NCBI GenBank assembly: GCA_019925105.1
Contig: JAHGAU010000022.1
Coordinates: 868,001 to 932,000, forward strand
Direction of reading: 5' to 3'
Length of the DNA stretch: 64,000 bases
Source of the DNA: Niebla homalea
Taxonomy: Eukaryota; Ascomycota; Lecanoromycetes; Lecanorales; Ramalinaceae
Within the stretch, counting starts at the first letter, position 1; each line of letters starts with the position of its first letter. Below, piece by piece: positions 23,650-41,776 of this stretch. The notes under the pieces were generated by a model. It was not told where the DNA came from. It saw only the letters and a list, made by a program, of their open reading frames with translations, and did no database searches. The position numbers and the translations under genes are program-made.

Positions 23650-24420
23650 AAGGAGATTAAGACGATTATCCTTAAAAAGCCAGTTAAATTAAATGATTCA
23701 GAAATAAAATTATATAAACCTATAGTACTCTTTTATACGTTAAGGAAGGCTTTAAAGATAATAATTATAAAGATTTTAAGTAATTACGTAAAAAAATATA
23801 AATTATTCTTTAATTAATAAATAAAAATAAGAAAAGGACGGTTAATAAAAATAGTTCTTAAAAACTTAATTAATAATATATATATAATATAAAACTATAA
23901 AAAGGAATACGTTATAAGTTTTTTTTCTTTAAATATTATAAAAGCGTTTAATAAAGTATATTATTAAAGGTTACTATATAATTTACGGAAACAAAAGGTT
24001 TTATTTTTTTTTATAAATTAAATAGAAAGTTTCTTAAATAATTAAGCGACGTTAATTAACTTAGGATAAAAGATAAAAATAATAAAACCCGTAATAATAA
24101 GGATTCTTTAAAGGTTATTTATGCTTTAATTTTATTTTTATTCTTTAACGGCCCGTTTATTAAAGACTTAATAAAGTTAAAATAAAAAATTTAAATAAAA
24201 AGCTTTATTAACGATGTTTACCTTTTAACTTATAATACGTTTATTTATATAAACTATTTAAAGTTAAAATAAATTTATAAAATTTATTTATAATAAATAA
24301 AAATATATAAGGCTTAATTCGCTTTATATAAGTATAAACTTATTTATATAATAAGGAATTTAAAGTTATATAATATAATAATTATAATAAACTTAAGTAA
24401 TATAACGGTAAAACCGGAAA
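23650..24420 (+). pseudogene. LINE copy 1 reverse transcriptase
   Basis: Begins KTIILKKPVKLN and continues with LFYTLRKALK, matching VVLRKPGKPDY...YRPIALLNTLGK. The active-site box FVDD reads FIND at 24204-24215 (one Asp changed to Asn), followed by VYLLTYNT. Stops are at glutamine positions. Equivalent boxes in copies 2, 3 and D read FINN. Confidence 0.82.
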
Positions 24421-25189
24421 TTAATATTAAAATATTTAACTCATAAATTAATAAGAAATTAAATTAAAAAAATCATATAAAAAAAGTTTAAAGGAAGATA
24501 ATTTCATAAAAGAAAGACTTTATTTACCTTATAACGTTAACGTAAAAAGCTATTTTATAAAAGGCTAAAACCGTTTATTAAACGGTTATAAAGCTTATAA
24601 TAATATATATAATAGTTATTTAATACGTATTTAAGGGTATACTTAAATATAAGAAAAAGCCTATCCGGTAATTATAAAAAATTTAAAATTAATACTTAAA
24701 AATAATAAATAAAGTATATAAAGTAATTCCCGTCTTAATATTAAAATCCGAGGTTTTTATATTATTAATAAAATTAACGTTAAATTAAATAATTACTTAA
24801 GTAAAACTTAAAAAGGGTAAAAACTTAATTATATTAATAGGAAATAAACGTATTTATTAAAACTATAAAAAACCTTAAATAAAAAAACGGAAAAAAACGG
24901 TATTTATTATTTTTACGGAAGTTAAATTAAAGTAAATTAAAAAAGAAATTAATTTAATTTACGTTTAAGAAGTTAACGTAAAAGTATATAAACTTTTACT
25001 TAAAGTAAAAGCGGCGGAAAAAAAGAAAATTATAAAAATAAAGTTAATAACGATTATTTTATAAATTATAAAAAAATAAATAAAGCGTTAACGTAAATAT
25101 AAAGAATTAATCTTTTAAAGGCGATAATACTTAACTTTAAATAACGATAAAATTATTAATAAATATTTCCGGCGTTATAAAATTATAAA

Positions 25190-25350
25190 GAAAAATAATA
25201 ACGTATTAATAATTTAACTCCGGATAAATAAAAATAACTTAATTTATTTCCTTTTTATTATATATACCGGTAACCGGATTAACGTTAATTATAAATATAA
25301 ATAATAAAAGCAGAACGCCGTATACGTATTAATCTTTTATTTATTATTTA
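25190..25350 (+). pseudogene. LINE copy 1 C-terminal zinc-binding segment
   Basis: NNVLII*LR, then NNLIYFLF, then KQNAVYVLI and LFKELK track the pattern QLRTGK.GL..YL....S..C.CG...QT..HVL..CP....LR found after the RT in fungal LINEs. The Cys and His ligands read Tyr, as RIP would produce. Confidence 0.55.
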
Positions 25351-26033
25351 AGGAGCTTAAACCGGGATTAATTAAAAGGGTAGGGATTAACGATTATTAT
25401 TAAATACTTATTAATAAAAAAAGTATTAAAGCGGCCGTTAAATTTATAATAATTATGAACTTATTATTATAGTTTAGCTTAATTAAAAAAAGAAAAAAAG
25501 TGGTTAAGGATTTAATTAAAAAACCTTACCGTTAACTTAAAGATAAAAAGTAACGGCGGAAAAATTATACTTAATAAAGGGCTAAAAAAGTTATAAATAT
25601 CGGAGTAATATAAAAAGCGATATTATATTGGTTAATAAAGTTATATAAATAAAATAATAATAATATACGTATCGGTAAAAATATTTAATAATATAATCGG
25701 AATTTTAAAATTTTAATATTAAATAAACCTATAAGGTAACGGAAAAGCAATAAATTTAAAAGTAATATTTAAGTAGATTTAATTATAATATTATAGGTTT
25801 TCTTAAAAAAAGCGTATAAATAAATTCTTATTTTTTAAACGGCCGTAAATGTTCTTAGCCCTTAAAACGTAAGTAAAAACTGGGTGGATACCGGTTTTTA
25901 TTCCTAACGTTATGGATATCGGGTTTTTTACGGTTACTAGTAAAATTAAACGGCCGAGTATTAAGGAACGCCGGAATTAACTTAGCTAGATCCGTAATAT
26001 AAATCAATCAATCAATCAATCAAATAATTTTAT

Positions 26034-27737
26034 ATAACGATTATAATATATTAAATTAATTAAGATTAAAAATATTATAATATATTAATTAACTTTAAAT
26101 ATATAGAAGGTACTTATAATAATAAGCGGCTTATATTTATTACAATAAAAATAATTAAAAGCTATAAATTAAAGGATTATACTTTAACCGTTATTATTAA
26201 TAATATAAATAATAATAATATTATAATAATTACGTTATGTTAAGAAGTTAAAACGCGTTGAAATTCGTTTATTAATATTGTAAAAACGCGGTGAAAAATA
26301 CAATATTTATTATACTTAACCTATATTATTTAGCTTTTACTTAAGGCTTTCTTAAGTTACTTTAAGGTCGATATAATAAACGATAATATAAATTTTCGAT
26401 TTAACGAAAAGTAAATTAAATTAATTAACGATTAAGCTATAAATATCTTTAAAATATTAATAAGGGTAAAATAGATTTTTAATAATCTTTATACTTATTT
26501 AATAAATTATAGATTTAAAAAATTACGGTTAATATTAACGTTAATAATAAGCGTAAAAAGGCTTTTATAACCATTGAATAAAGAAGGATTAATATTTATA
26601 ATATTATAAATTCCCCGATCTTAAATTAAAGTAAAAAACGTAAAAAAATTATTATTAAAATTATTTTAAAATATAATAATTCGTTAAAATTTATTTTAGG
26701 GTTATAATAACCCGTATTTTAATACTTCGTAAAAATATGAATACGTTTTTAAAACAAAATAAAAGAAAGAATAAGCTCTTAAAACTTAACCTTAAAGAAT
26801 AGAATTATATCGGATACTTAATGGAATTAACTTAATTATTCTATTAAGTTATTAAAATAATAAATATTATTAAATCGCCGACTTTTTATTTTATCTTTAT
26901 AATATATAGTAAGCTTTCTAATTATATTAAAAAGTAAAATAATCGTTTATAACGTAAGCGGGTTATTTAAAAGAAAAAGCTTATTTAAGGGTTAAATATA
27001 ACGTATATTAAGTTAATTAAGTACTATAGTAAAACCTAAAGCTTAATTAATTCGCTTTATAAATAAGTAACTTTATTATTTCTATAAGGTAATAATAAGG
27101 TCTTTAAGGGTTAAGATTAATATATAATAATAGGTAAAACCTTATAAGCGGAAGTTTATTAAGTTATTTTTTAAAGATTTTTAATAAGTATATTTTACGC
27201 TTTAATCTTAATTTATTAATAAATTAAAAGTTAGATAGATAAATACGGACTATAAAGGACTTAAATACTTTATTAAACGAAAAGGTTTATTAAATAATCT
27301 TATTTTAGATAAACTTAAATAATATAAGAATAATAATAAGTTTATATTTATCTTTATACTTATTAAACTTATTAAAATAAAATAGCGTTATTATTCAAAA
27401 TAAATAATAGAATCTTAACTTAATAAAGGTATTTATTTTGTAAGTTATTTATCTTATTATAAGTAATTTAAGATATTTTTATAGCGCTTCCGTTAACGTT
27501 AAATATAAGTATTGCTTTTTTATTATTAAGCGTTATTATAAGAATTAAAAATACTTTATCTTTTTAACTTTTTAGGTAAAGATATTAATTTATTATTATA
27601 AATAAAAAGAAAATAAATTAAGTTAATTATATATAAACTTAAAGGTTAATAATAATAATTTTAAGGATTAGAAGGATAAAGAATGAAAGAAATGAATATA
27701 TAACGTAAATATAATTATGAAGTATATTAACGATAAC
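26034..27737 (+). pseudogene. unassigned RIPed coding-like sequence
   Basis: Between LINE copy 1 and the AAT array. In one plus frame from about 26690 to 26995 every in-frame stop is TAA or TAG, none is TGA, and the rest reads as plausible protein (RIELYRILNGINLIILLSY; IADFLFYLYNI). That is what a glutamine-containing gene looks like after CA-directed RIP. I do not recognise the family. As part of the TIR element's interior it could be the element's own gene or an older insertion. Confidence 0.4.
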
Positions 27738-27738
27738 G

Positions 27739-27981
<243 letters not shown>

Positions 27982-28002
27982 GAACGATAATAATAATATA
28001 AG

Positions 28003-33969
<5,967 letters not shown>

Positions 33970-34296
33970 TTAAAAGATATCTTTTTAATATATACGATAT
34001 TATACTTTATTTTAAGTAACGTTAATATTTTAACTCATAATTCCCCGGATTAATAAAAGAACGGTATCTTAAGTTAATTTAAATAATTTAACTTTAAAAC
34101 GGTATCCTTTTTTAAACTTAAAATACGTTTAATCTTAAAGCGGGTCTATTTTTATTAACTTTTTTAAGTATAATTTAAATTAATAAGCTTAAAGAATAAA
34201 ATATATAAGTTAAATATTAATAAAAAATTAAAAATAAAGAAATTTAAGGTAATATTACTTAAGCTTTTCTATAGTATTATAATAAAGCTATATAAT
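33970..34296. other. spacer between LINE copies 2 and 3
   Basis: RIPed, with a few CG sites and no recognisable content. It ends in the target site of LINE copy 3. Confidence 0.5.
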
Positions 34297-34307
34297 AAAT
34301 TAAGCTT

Positions 34308-37300
34308 GAAAGTGAGAAGAATTGACGGAAGAAGATGGCGATGAACAAAGGGACCCCAGAGGTCCAAAACGATACGTATATACATAACTTTAATAACAGT
34401 AAGGGGAATATATTAAGTACGATAAGTAGAAGTAACATAATAATTAAGAATAAAATAATAAACGGATAAATAACTTATATTAATAGAAACGGTAATAACG
34501 TATACGGGTAATATAATTATAATAAGCCGGATAACGCTTAAAATAAATAAGGGAATTAAGGTTAATAAAATACGTATATTAAAGCGCGTAAAACGCGTAA
34601 TAATAATGCGGAAATAATAAATAAATAAAAGGGTAAAAAAGCCGGTACGGCATTAATAATAAGAAGTATAAGCGGAAAAAAAAGACGGGAAGACCGCGGT
34701 AAAAGTATTATTAAGGGTATATAAAAGGAAATAAAGTTAATAAAGAAACTAAAACCTTAAAAGATTAAAAATAAAAAACTAAGATAATATATTGCTTAAT
34801 AAAGGAGGGCGAAAGGGTAATAAGGGAAATAATAAAGGCCTTAAAAGGACTTTTTATAATAAAGGAATAGAAAATTACGTTAAAAACCTAGCCGATATTA
34901 TAGATTAAATTAAAAAACGTAAAGGACTTCTATATAAAAATAAGGGTAAAATTAAGGAAGGCGGAGCGCTTATGGGGCTTTTAAGGGGCGGAAGCGATAA
35001 CGTTAATAAAAAGTAAAGATAGCGGCCTGGGATTAAGGGTATAGAGCGAGGGTATAAAGGCGGTAATTTCTTAAACGAGAAAGAGCTGGGTAACGAGGGT
35101 AAAAAAGGGGTATCCGCGGTAAAGAATAAGGGGATAACGGAGGAAAAAGTAGTTATATTAAGGAAAACGAGGATAATAACGGTCCGTTTATTTAATAATA
35201 AAAAGAAAAACGTGGTTACGGAAATAAATCCGTTATAATTAATAAAGGCTTTTAAAATAATAACGGAATTATTAATAAAATAAATTATTACGGTACGTAA
35301 ATTATAAAGTAAGGATATCCTCCTTAATATAACGTTATTAAAAGCGAAAAAAAGCTTAAAAAGATTTAAGGCTTAAATTAATAAAAAAAAAAGTTTAAAT
35401 TAAGTAAAGTTTTAAGGTAATTATTTACCGTTATAATAAATAAAATATATTTATTACGTTTTATAAAAACCGAAAAAGAAATTACGTTAAGGAGTATAAA
35501 AAGGGAGAATATAATTTTTTACTTAAAGCTTAAGATCGTTAATTATAGGTTTCTTTTAATAATAAGGAAACTTAATTCCTTAAAATGCGTAAAGAAATAT
35601 TTTATTATTATATTAAATATAACGTTAATAAAAATATATAATAACGTTTTAAATAAAAAAGATTATTAAAAAAGATTATTTAAAATAACTTAATTATAAA
35701 ATAAGACGGCGGATATTTATTAATATTTTAAATATTAAGGCTATAAATATATTATTATAAAATATTTTAATATTATAAAATATATAATTTATATTAAGGG
35801 TTATAATATTTATAAATATATGAAGTTAATAATTAAAAAGCTTATAAAAAATACGCTTAAATACGTTATATATAATAAGGAAGGATACTTAATATAGGAT
35901 TTTAAATATATAATAAAAGCTAAAAGATTAAACGTAAGAAAACCCGGATAACCGCAAAAATCCAATAATATAATACGTATAGAAATAATTTAACGGGTTA
36001 ATTAAAAGTAGCCTTAAAACGTAAGCTTAATTAATTAAATAATAAAGGGTAAATTATAATAATAAATAAAATAAAGAAAAGGAAGCTTTTCGTAATTTTA
36101 ACCTTAAGGGCTTACTGTCCTACGTCTTTAATAATAACCGGGAAAATATTAAACCAGAAAACGCTTAACTTTAATAAGAAGTCTATAATTTAAATAGGTA
36201 TAAATAAGGAGCCTTTATAAAGGTTAATATATAATATATTAACGCTTTTAAGAATAATATAATATAACGTTCGTAACGAGGAAATTAAAGTAATAATATT
36301 GATATTTAAGTTTAAAGAAATTAAAGACGTTAATATTATAATAATATAGGAATTACTATATAACTTATATATATATTTATTTATTAACCCGGAGGAAAGG
36401 TTCTATTTAACCTTTAAAAAGATAAGATAATTAAAATATATTTCTTTATAAATAAGCGGCTTAATATAAATAATTGAGATATTATTTATTATAATAAAAA
36501 CCTTTATATATTCCGTATTATAAAGGAAAAGGACTTAAAGGGCGACTTTAGTATTTATAACGTATATAACCTGCCGTTAATTAATAAAAAAGGATTATTT
36601 ATAATATTATTATTTAAAAAGGTTTTAATTACTTTAAGTAAATATATATTGCTTAAAGACTTTAACTTATATTATTATATATAAAATAAAGAAAAGCATA
36701 TAATAATTATATTAAATTAAATAATTTATTAATAATTACCGTTTAAATTAACCTTTTATTATTAATATTTTAAGGGATTATTATATAAAAAAGTTATAAG
36801 TTTAAAACGATAATTAATTTAATTTTTAATATAAAAAAGATTGCCGGCGTGTTTATAACGTATAAGCCGTAAAAGGACTTAAAATATAACTTAGATTATA
36901 TATTAATATAAATAACCTTGGATTAAACCGTTAATATAACCTTATTATTACCGGTAAAAAAAGCGTAGAAAATAATTAAAATAATAAAAATTTATATAAA
37001 AACGGAGGAAACGGTAATATAATTTACGGACCTTCCTTAATTAAATAATAAAAATTAAATCGATTTCTTTATAAAACGTATAATAAAGGTATTAAATAAA
37101 TTAATTAATATAAAAATCCCAATAATAAAACCCTCTTGAAATGTTAAAACCTATTAAAATAAAAAATATATAATTATAATTATAAAAATGAAAAAATTAA
37201 TAAAATAAGCTTTTAAGTATAAGAATTAAGAGATACTTAATTAATTAAGGGCTATTTAAAAGGAAAAAAAGAAGATTATTAAAAAGGTTAAATAAATGTA

Positions 37301-40127
37301 CTTTTAATCTACAATATATAACTTAACGGTCTTACCTCGTAATATCTAGAAATTAATAAAATATAACAGAAAATAAAGTGGGAAATTAAAGTTTATCCTT
37401 AAATTCTTACCTTTTAAAAGACCCGATAGTATATTAATTAATACCTTTAACGGTAAGATTAAAGCCCTTAAAGGAATATTTCCCCCCTTTATTAAAGGCT
37501 AACCTAAACGATATTAATAACGTTATATACCCCGATCCCGTATTAATAAATAAAATAATAGTATAAGATATAATAATTAAAATAATTAATAAATTAAAAA
37601 AATAAAGCCCCGGGATTAAATAAGATCCTTAATAAATTCCTATTAATAATAATATTGCCGTTTAAGAAAGTTTTTATTTACTTCTTTTAAATATATTTTA
37701 ACGTTAATTATTATTTATATAAATTTAAAAAAATAAAAATAATTAACCTTAAGAAGCTTATTAAGCCGGATTATTTTAAAGTAAAATCTTATAAACTTAT
37801 TATACTTTTTTATACGTTAAGGAAAACCTTAAAAACGGTAATAATAAAAATCCTTAATAATTATATAGAGAATTACGGATTTCTCCCCGATTAATAAATA
37901 AAAATAAGGAGAAATTAATTAATAAAAATAACCCTTAAAGGATTAATTAATAACGTATATACGGTATAAAATTACGGGAAGAAATATATTATAAATTTTC
38001 TTTTTTCAATATTATAAATGTTTTTAATAAGGTAAATTATTAAAGGTTATTATATAACTTAAGGAAAAAGGGGATATTACCCTTTTTAATTAAGTAAATA
38101 AAGAGTTTCTTACGTAATTAAATTACGTTAATTAACTTAGGATAAAAAATAAATTTAATAAAGCCCGCTATAACGGGAATTCCTTAAAAATCGTTTATTT
38201 CTCCTATATTATTCTTATTTTTTAACGGTCTATTAATTAAAGAGCTTATTAAGTTAAAATAGAAGGTTTAAATTAAAAATTTTATTAATAACGTTTATCT
38301 TTTAGCCTATAATACCTTTATATATATAAATTATCTAGAATTAAAATAAACTTATAAAGTTTATTTTTAATAAGTAAGAACTTATAAAGCTTAATTTACG
38401 CTATATAAGTACAAGTTCATTTATATAATTAAAAGCCCAAAATTCTATAGTATAATAACTATAATAAACTTAAATAGAATTACGGTAAAGCCGGATACCA
38501 ATATTAAAGTCCTTAACCTTTAAATAAATAAAACGCTTAATTAAAAAGATTATATGGGAAAGGTTTAAAAGAAGATAACTTTATAAGAAAAAGGCCTTAT
38601 TTATCTCGCTATATTAATATAGAAAATTATATTATAAAAGCCCGGACCGTTTATTAAACCGTAATAAAGCCAGTTATAATATATATTATAATTATTTAAT
38701 ATATACTTAAAGGTATTCTGGAATATAGGAAAAAGCTTATTAAAATATTATAAAAAGTCCAGAACCAGTATTTAAGAATAATTAATAATACTTATAAAGT
38801 AACCTTTATCCCGGTATTAAAGTTTAAAGTTTTTATATCGTTAATTAAGGTTTTATTAAATTAAATAATCGCTTAAATAAAATTAAAGAAATATATATAC
38901 CCAGTTATAATAATAAAAAACGGGTAAATCCGCTAGAATTTTAATAAATTTAAAGCTAAAAGGAATAAATTAAAGATATTTATCTTTTTTCTTATTAAGA
39001 TAAAGTAGGAATAAATTAAAAAGGAAATTAATTTTATTAATATCCCGGAGATTAATTTAAACGTATATAAATTCCCGTTAAGTATAAGAAAAACCGAGAT
39101 TAAAAAGATTTAAAAAGTAAAAACTATAATAATTATTTTATAAGTTATATTAAAACAAATTAAACGCTAACGGAAATATAAAGACTTTATATTTTAAAAT
39201 TATTATTATTTAACTTTTAACGATAAAAAGATTATTAATAAGTATTTCCGTTATTATAATATTATAAGGAAAAATAATAACATATTAATAATTTAACTCC
39301 GGACGGGTAAAAACGGTTTAATTTATTTCTTACTTATTATATATACCGGAAATCGGATAAACGTTAAATATAAATATAAATAAAGAAAATAAAATACTAT
39401 ATATATCCTTATTTCTTATTTTTTATTTACGGAAATTAAATTAAAATTTATTATAAAAGTTAATATTTATAATTACCGTTAAATATTATTTATAAAGTAA
39501 GATATTTAAGTAATTATTAAATTTATAATATTTACCGGATTATTATTATAATTTAATTTCACTATAAAGATAAATAAAATTATTAAAGACCTTACGGAGA
39601 AAACTTATTATTAATTAAGGAAGAAAAAGAGAAGCGGAAACTGGTTATATTAATTATATAAACCGGAAAACATTTTTATAGCCGTAAGGATATAATAATA
39701 AATACTTATTAAAAGTCCTTAAAAGAGTTAACGGCGATAATAATATAAAAAAAATATATATTAAACGTATAAATATTAATAAAAATATTTAAAGGCGTTA
39801 TATAAGGTTAAAGTAATATAAATATATAAAGGAACGGAAGAATAACGAGTTTAAAGGTAGCCCTTATAAGGATACGGTTATAATATTATTGATTTTTTAT
39901 GGGGGAGTTAAAGTATAAAAAGTATATAAATAAATTGTTATTTTTTAAACGGCCGTTAATATCCTTTACCTTAAGGGATAAAGGGTAAAAGCCTGGTAAA
40001 CGCCGGTTTTTGCCTTAACGTTATAAGTATCAGGTTTTTACAGTTATTAATAAGGCTAAAAGGCCGCGTATTAAGGAACGCCAGAATTAGCTTAGTTAGA
40101 TCCGTAATATAAATCAATCAATCAATC
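34308..40127 (+). mobile_element. full-length Tad1-like LINE, copy 3
   Basis: 5.8 kb flanked by an 11-bp target duplication, AAATTAAGCTT (34297-34307 and 40128-40138), starting GAAAGTGAGAAG and ending in (AATC)n. ORF1 starts at 34327 (ATGGCGATGAAC). The RT is at about 37730-38510, with FINN in place of FVDD at 38281-38292. Its sequence differs clearly from copies 1 and 2 and is somewhat richer in G, so it is a separate insertion rather than a segmental duplicate. Confidence 0.9.
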
Positions 40128-40239
40128 AAATTAAGCTTTTAATATTATAACTTTTTTAATTATCTTTATAACTATTTTGTTAATTATTTTGTTTAAGAAC
40201 TCTTTACTTTATTTACGACGCATTTTATTTAATCCGTTA

Positions 40240-40387
40240 CTAGGATCTTAATATATCCCGATCTTATCCCGTTTTATCCTAAGCTAATACGGGATAGGAT
40301 AAAAGCAACTCCATTTTATCCCATCCTTATCCTATCCCTATCCCATCCCTATCCTATGGGATATATCCCGTCCCGCTTCCCGGAGTA
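40240..40387 (+). repeat. right terminal region of the TIR element
   Basis: Matches 51394-51546 of the short element through TAGGATCTTAATATATCCC, a run of TATCCC/CATCCC motifs, GGGATATATCCCGTCCC and the terminus CTTCCCGGAGTA. Followed by the second GCTATAAA. Confidence 0.85.
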
Positions 40388-41776
40388 GCTATAAAAGGTC
40401 TAAAACCGGTACCTAAAAGTAATTAACGGTATATATAAAATAACTCCTATCCCGATATGAGAATCCGAAGTCTTTATACCGTTAATTAAGCTATCCTTCG
40501 ATTAAATAATTGCTTGAATAAAACTTAAGAAAATAATATACTTAATTATGACTATAAGGAACGGACGGATTTAATTAAACCTTAAAAAGTCGTAAATGAA
40601 AAAAAGTTAAAATAAAATACTTATTTCTTTTATTAAAACGAAATTAAAATCAGCCAGGAAGAAGGTTAATTTAATTTATATTTAAAGGCCTATATAAATT
40701 TATATAAATTTATGCTTAACGTAAGAAAAATAGAAGTTAAAAAAATTATAAAAATAAAAATAAAAACGATTACTTATTAAATTATATCGCGATAAATAAA
40801 ACGTTAACGTAAATATAAAAAGTTAAACTTTTAGAATCGATAATACCCTACTTTAAATAATAAAAAGATTATTAATAAACACCTCCGTTATTACGGGATT
40901 ATAAAGAAAAGTAATAACGTATTAACGATTTAATTTTAAATGGATAACTTATTTCCTCTTTATTACGTCTTATTTCATCTTTATTACGTACGTTAATAAT
41001 AAAACGGATATTAATTATAAGTACGGATAAAGGAAATAAAACGTAACTTACGTATTTATCTTATATCTATTATTCGCTGAATTAAGAATAAAATTAGTTA
41101 AGAAAGTTAAAATAAGTCATTATTAAAAAATACTTTTTATAAAATAATGTATTTAAGCGGTTATAAGGTTTATAATATTCTTAAGTTTATTTTTTTACTT
41201 AATCTGATTAATAAAATAAACAAGATCGGTAAAGACCTTATAAAGAAAACTTCTTATTAATTAAGAAGGAAAAGGCAGCGTAAATACTAATTATAGTAAT
41301 TATATAAACCGGAAAGTATCTTTTATAATTAAAGAAATACAATAATAAATACTTATTAAAAGTCCTTAGAAAAAATAATTATAATAATAAAAAAGGAAAA
41401 TAAATATAATTAAGATAATAATAATATGTATACCGGTAAAAGTATTTAAAAATACTACCTAAAATATTAATTTGAAACAGACCCGTAGAAAAATAGAAGA
41501 ATAATAAATTTATAGGTAACCCTTAAAGGGATTTAATTATAATAATATAAGTTTTCTTAGAAAAAGTATATAAATAAATTACTACTTTTTAAACGGCCGT
41601 AAACGTTCTTTACCCTTCAAGATAAGAATAAAGGTTAAATGAATACCGGTTTTTAATCTTAACGTTATAGATATTAGGTCTTTACGGTTATTAATAAGGC
41701 TTAATGGCTGGCTGTTAAAGAACGCCTGAATTAACTTAACTAGATCCGTAATATAATTAATCAATCAATCAATCAA
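40388..41776 (+). mobile_element. 5'-truncated LINE copy D, part 2 (3' end)
   Basis: Resumes the LINE exactly where 14671 stopped (after RT, AGGTCTAAAACCGG) and runs to the common 3' UTR (GGAACGCCTGAATTA-like, TAGATCCGTAATATAA) and an (AATC)n tail. Fewer RIP changes are seen here than in copies 1 and 2. Confidence 0.85.

Larger units (their letters stand above)
20321..26021 (+). mobile_element. full-length Tad1-like LINE, copy 1
   Basis: A 5.7-kb non-LTR retrotransposon flanked by a 12-bp target duplication, AAATAATTTTAT (20309-20320 and 26022-26033), and ending in an (AATC)n tail. It contains ORF1 from 20363, an APE-type endonuclease near 22170-22720, reverse transcriptase near 23650-24420 and a C-terminal zinc-binding segment near 25190-25350. 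This is the arrangement of Tad1-clade LINEs of filamentous fungi. The 3' UTR block (GAACGCCGGAATTA...TAGATCCGTA) is shared by all copies. It is densely RIPed. Confidence 0.9.

Noticed and set aside
25999..26021. AATCAATC repeats as a CRISPR-like or regulatory array
   Set aside because: They are the 3' tails of LINE copies, always directly after the same 3' UTR.
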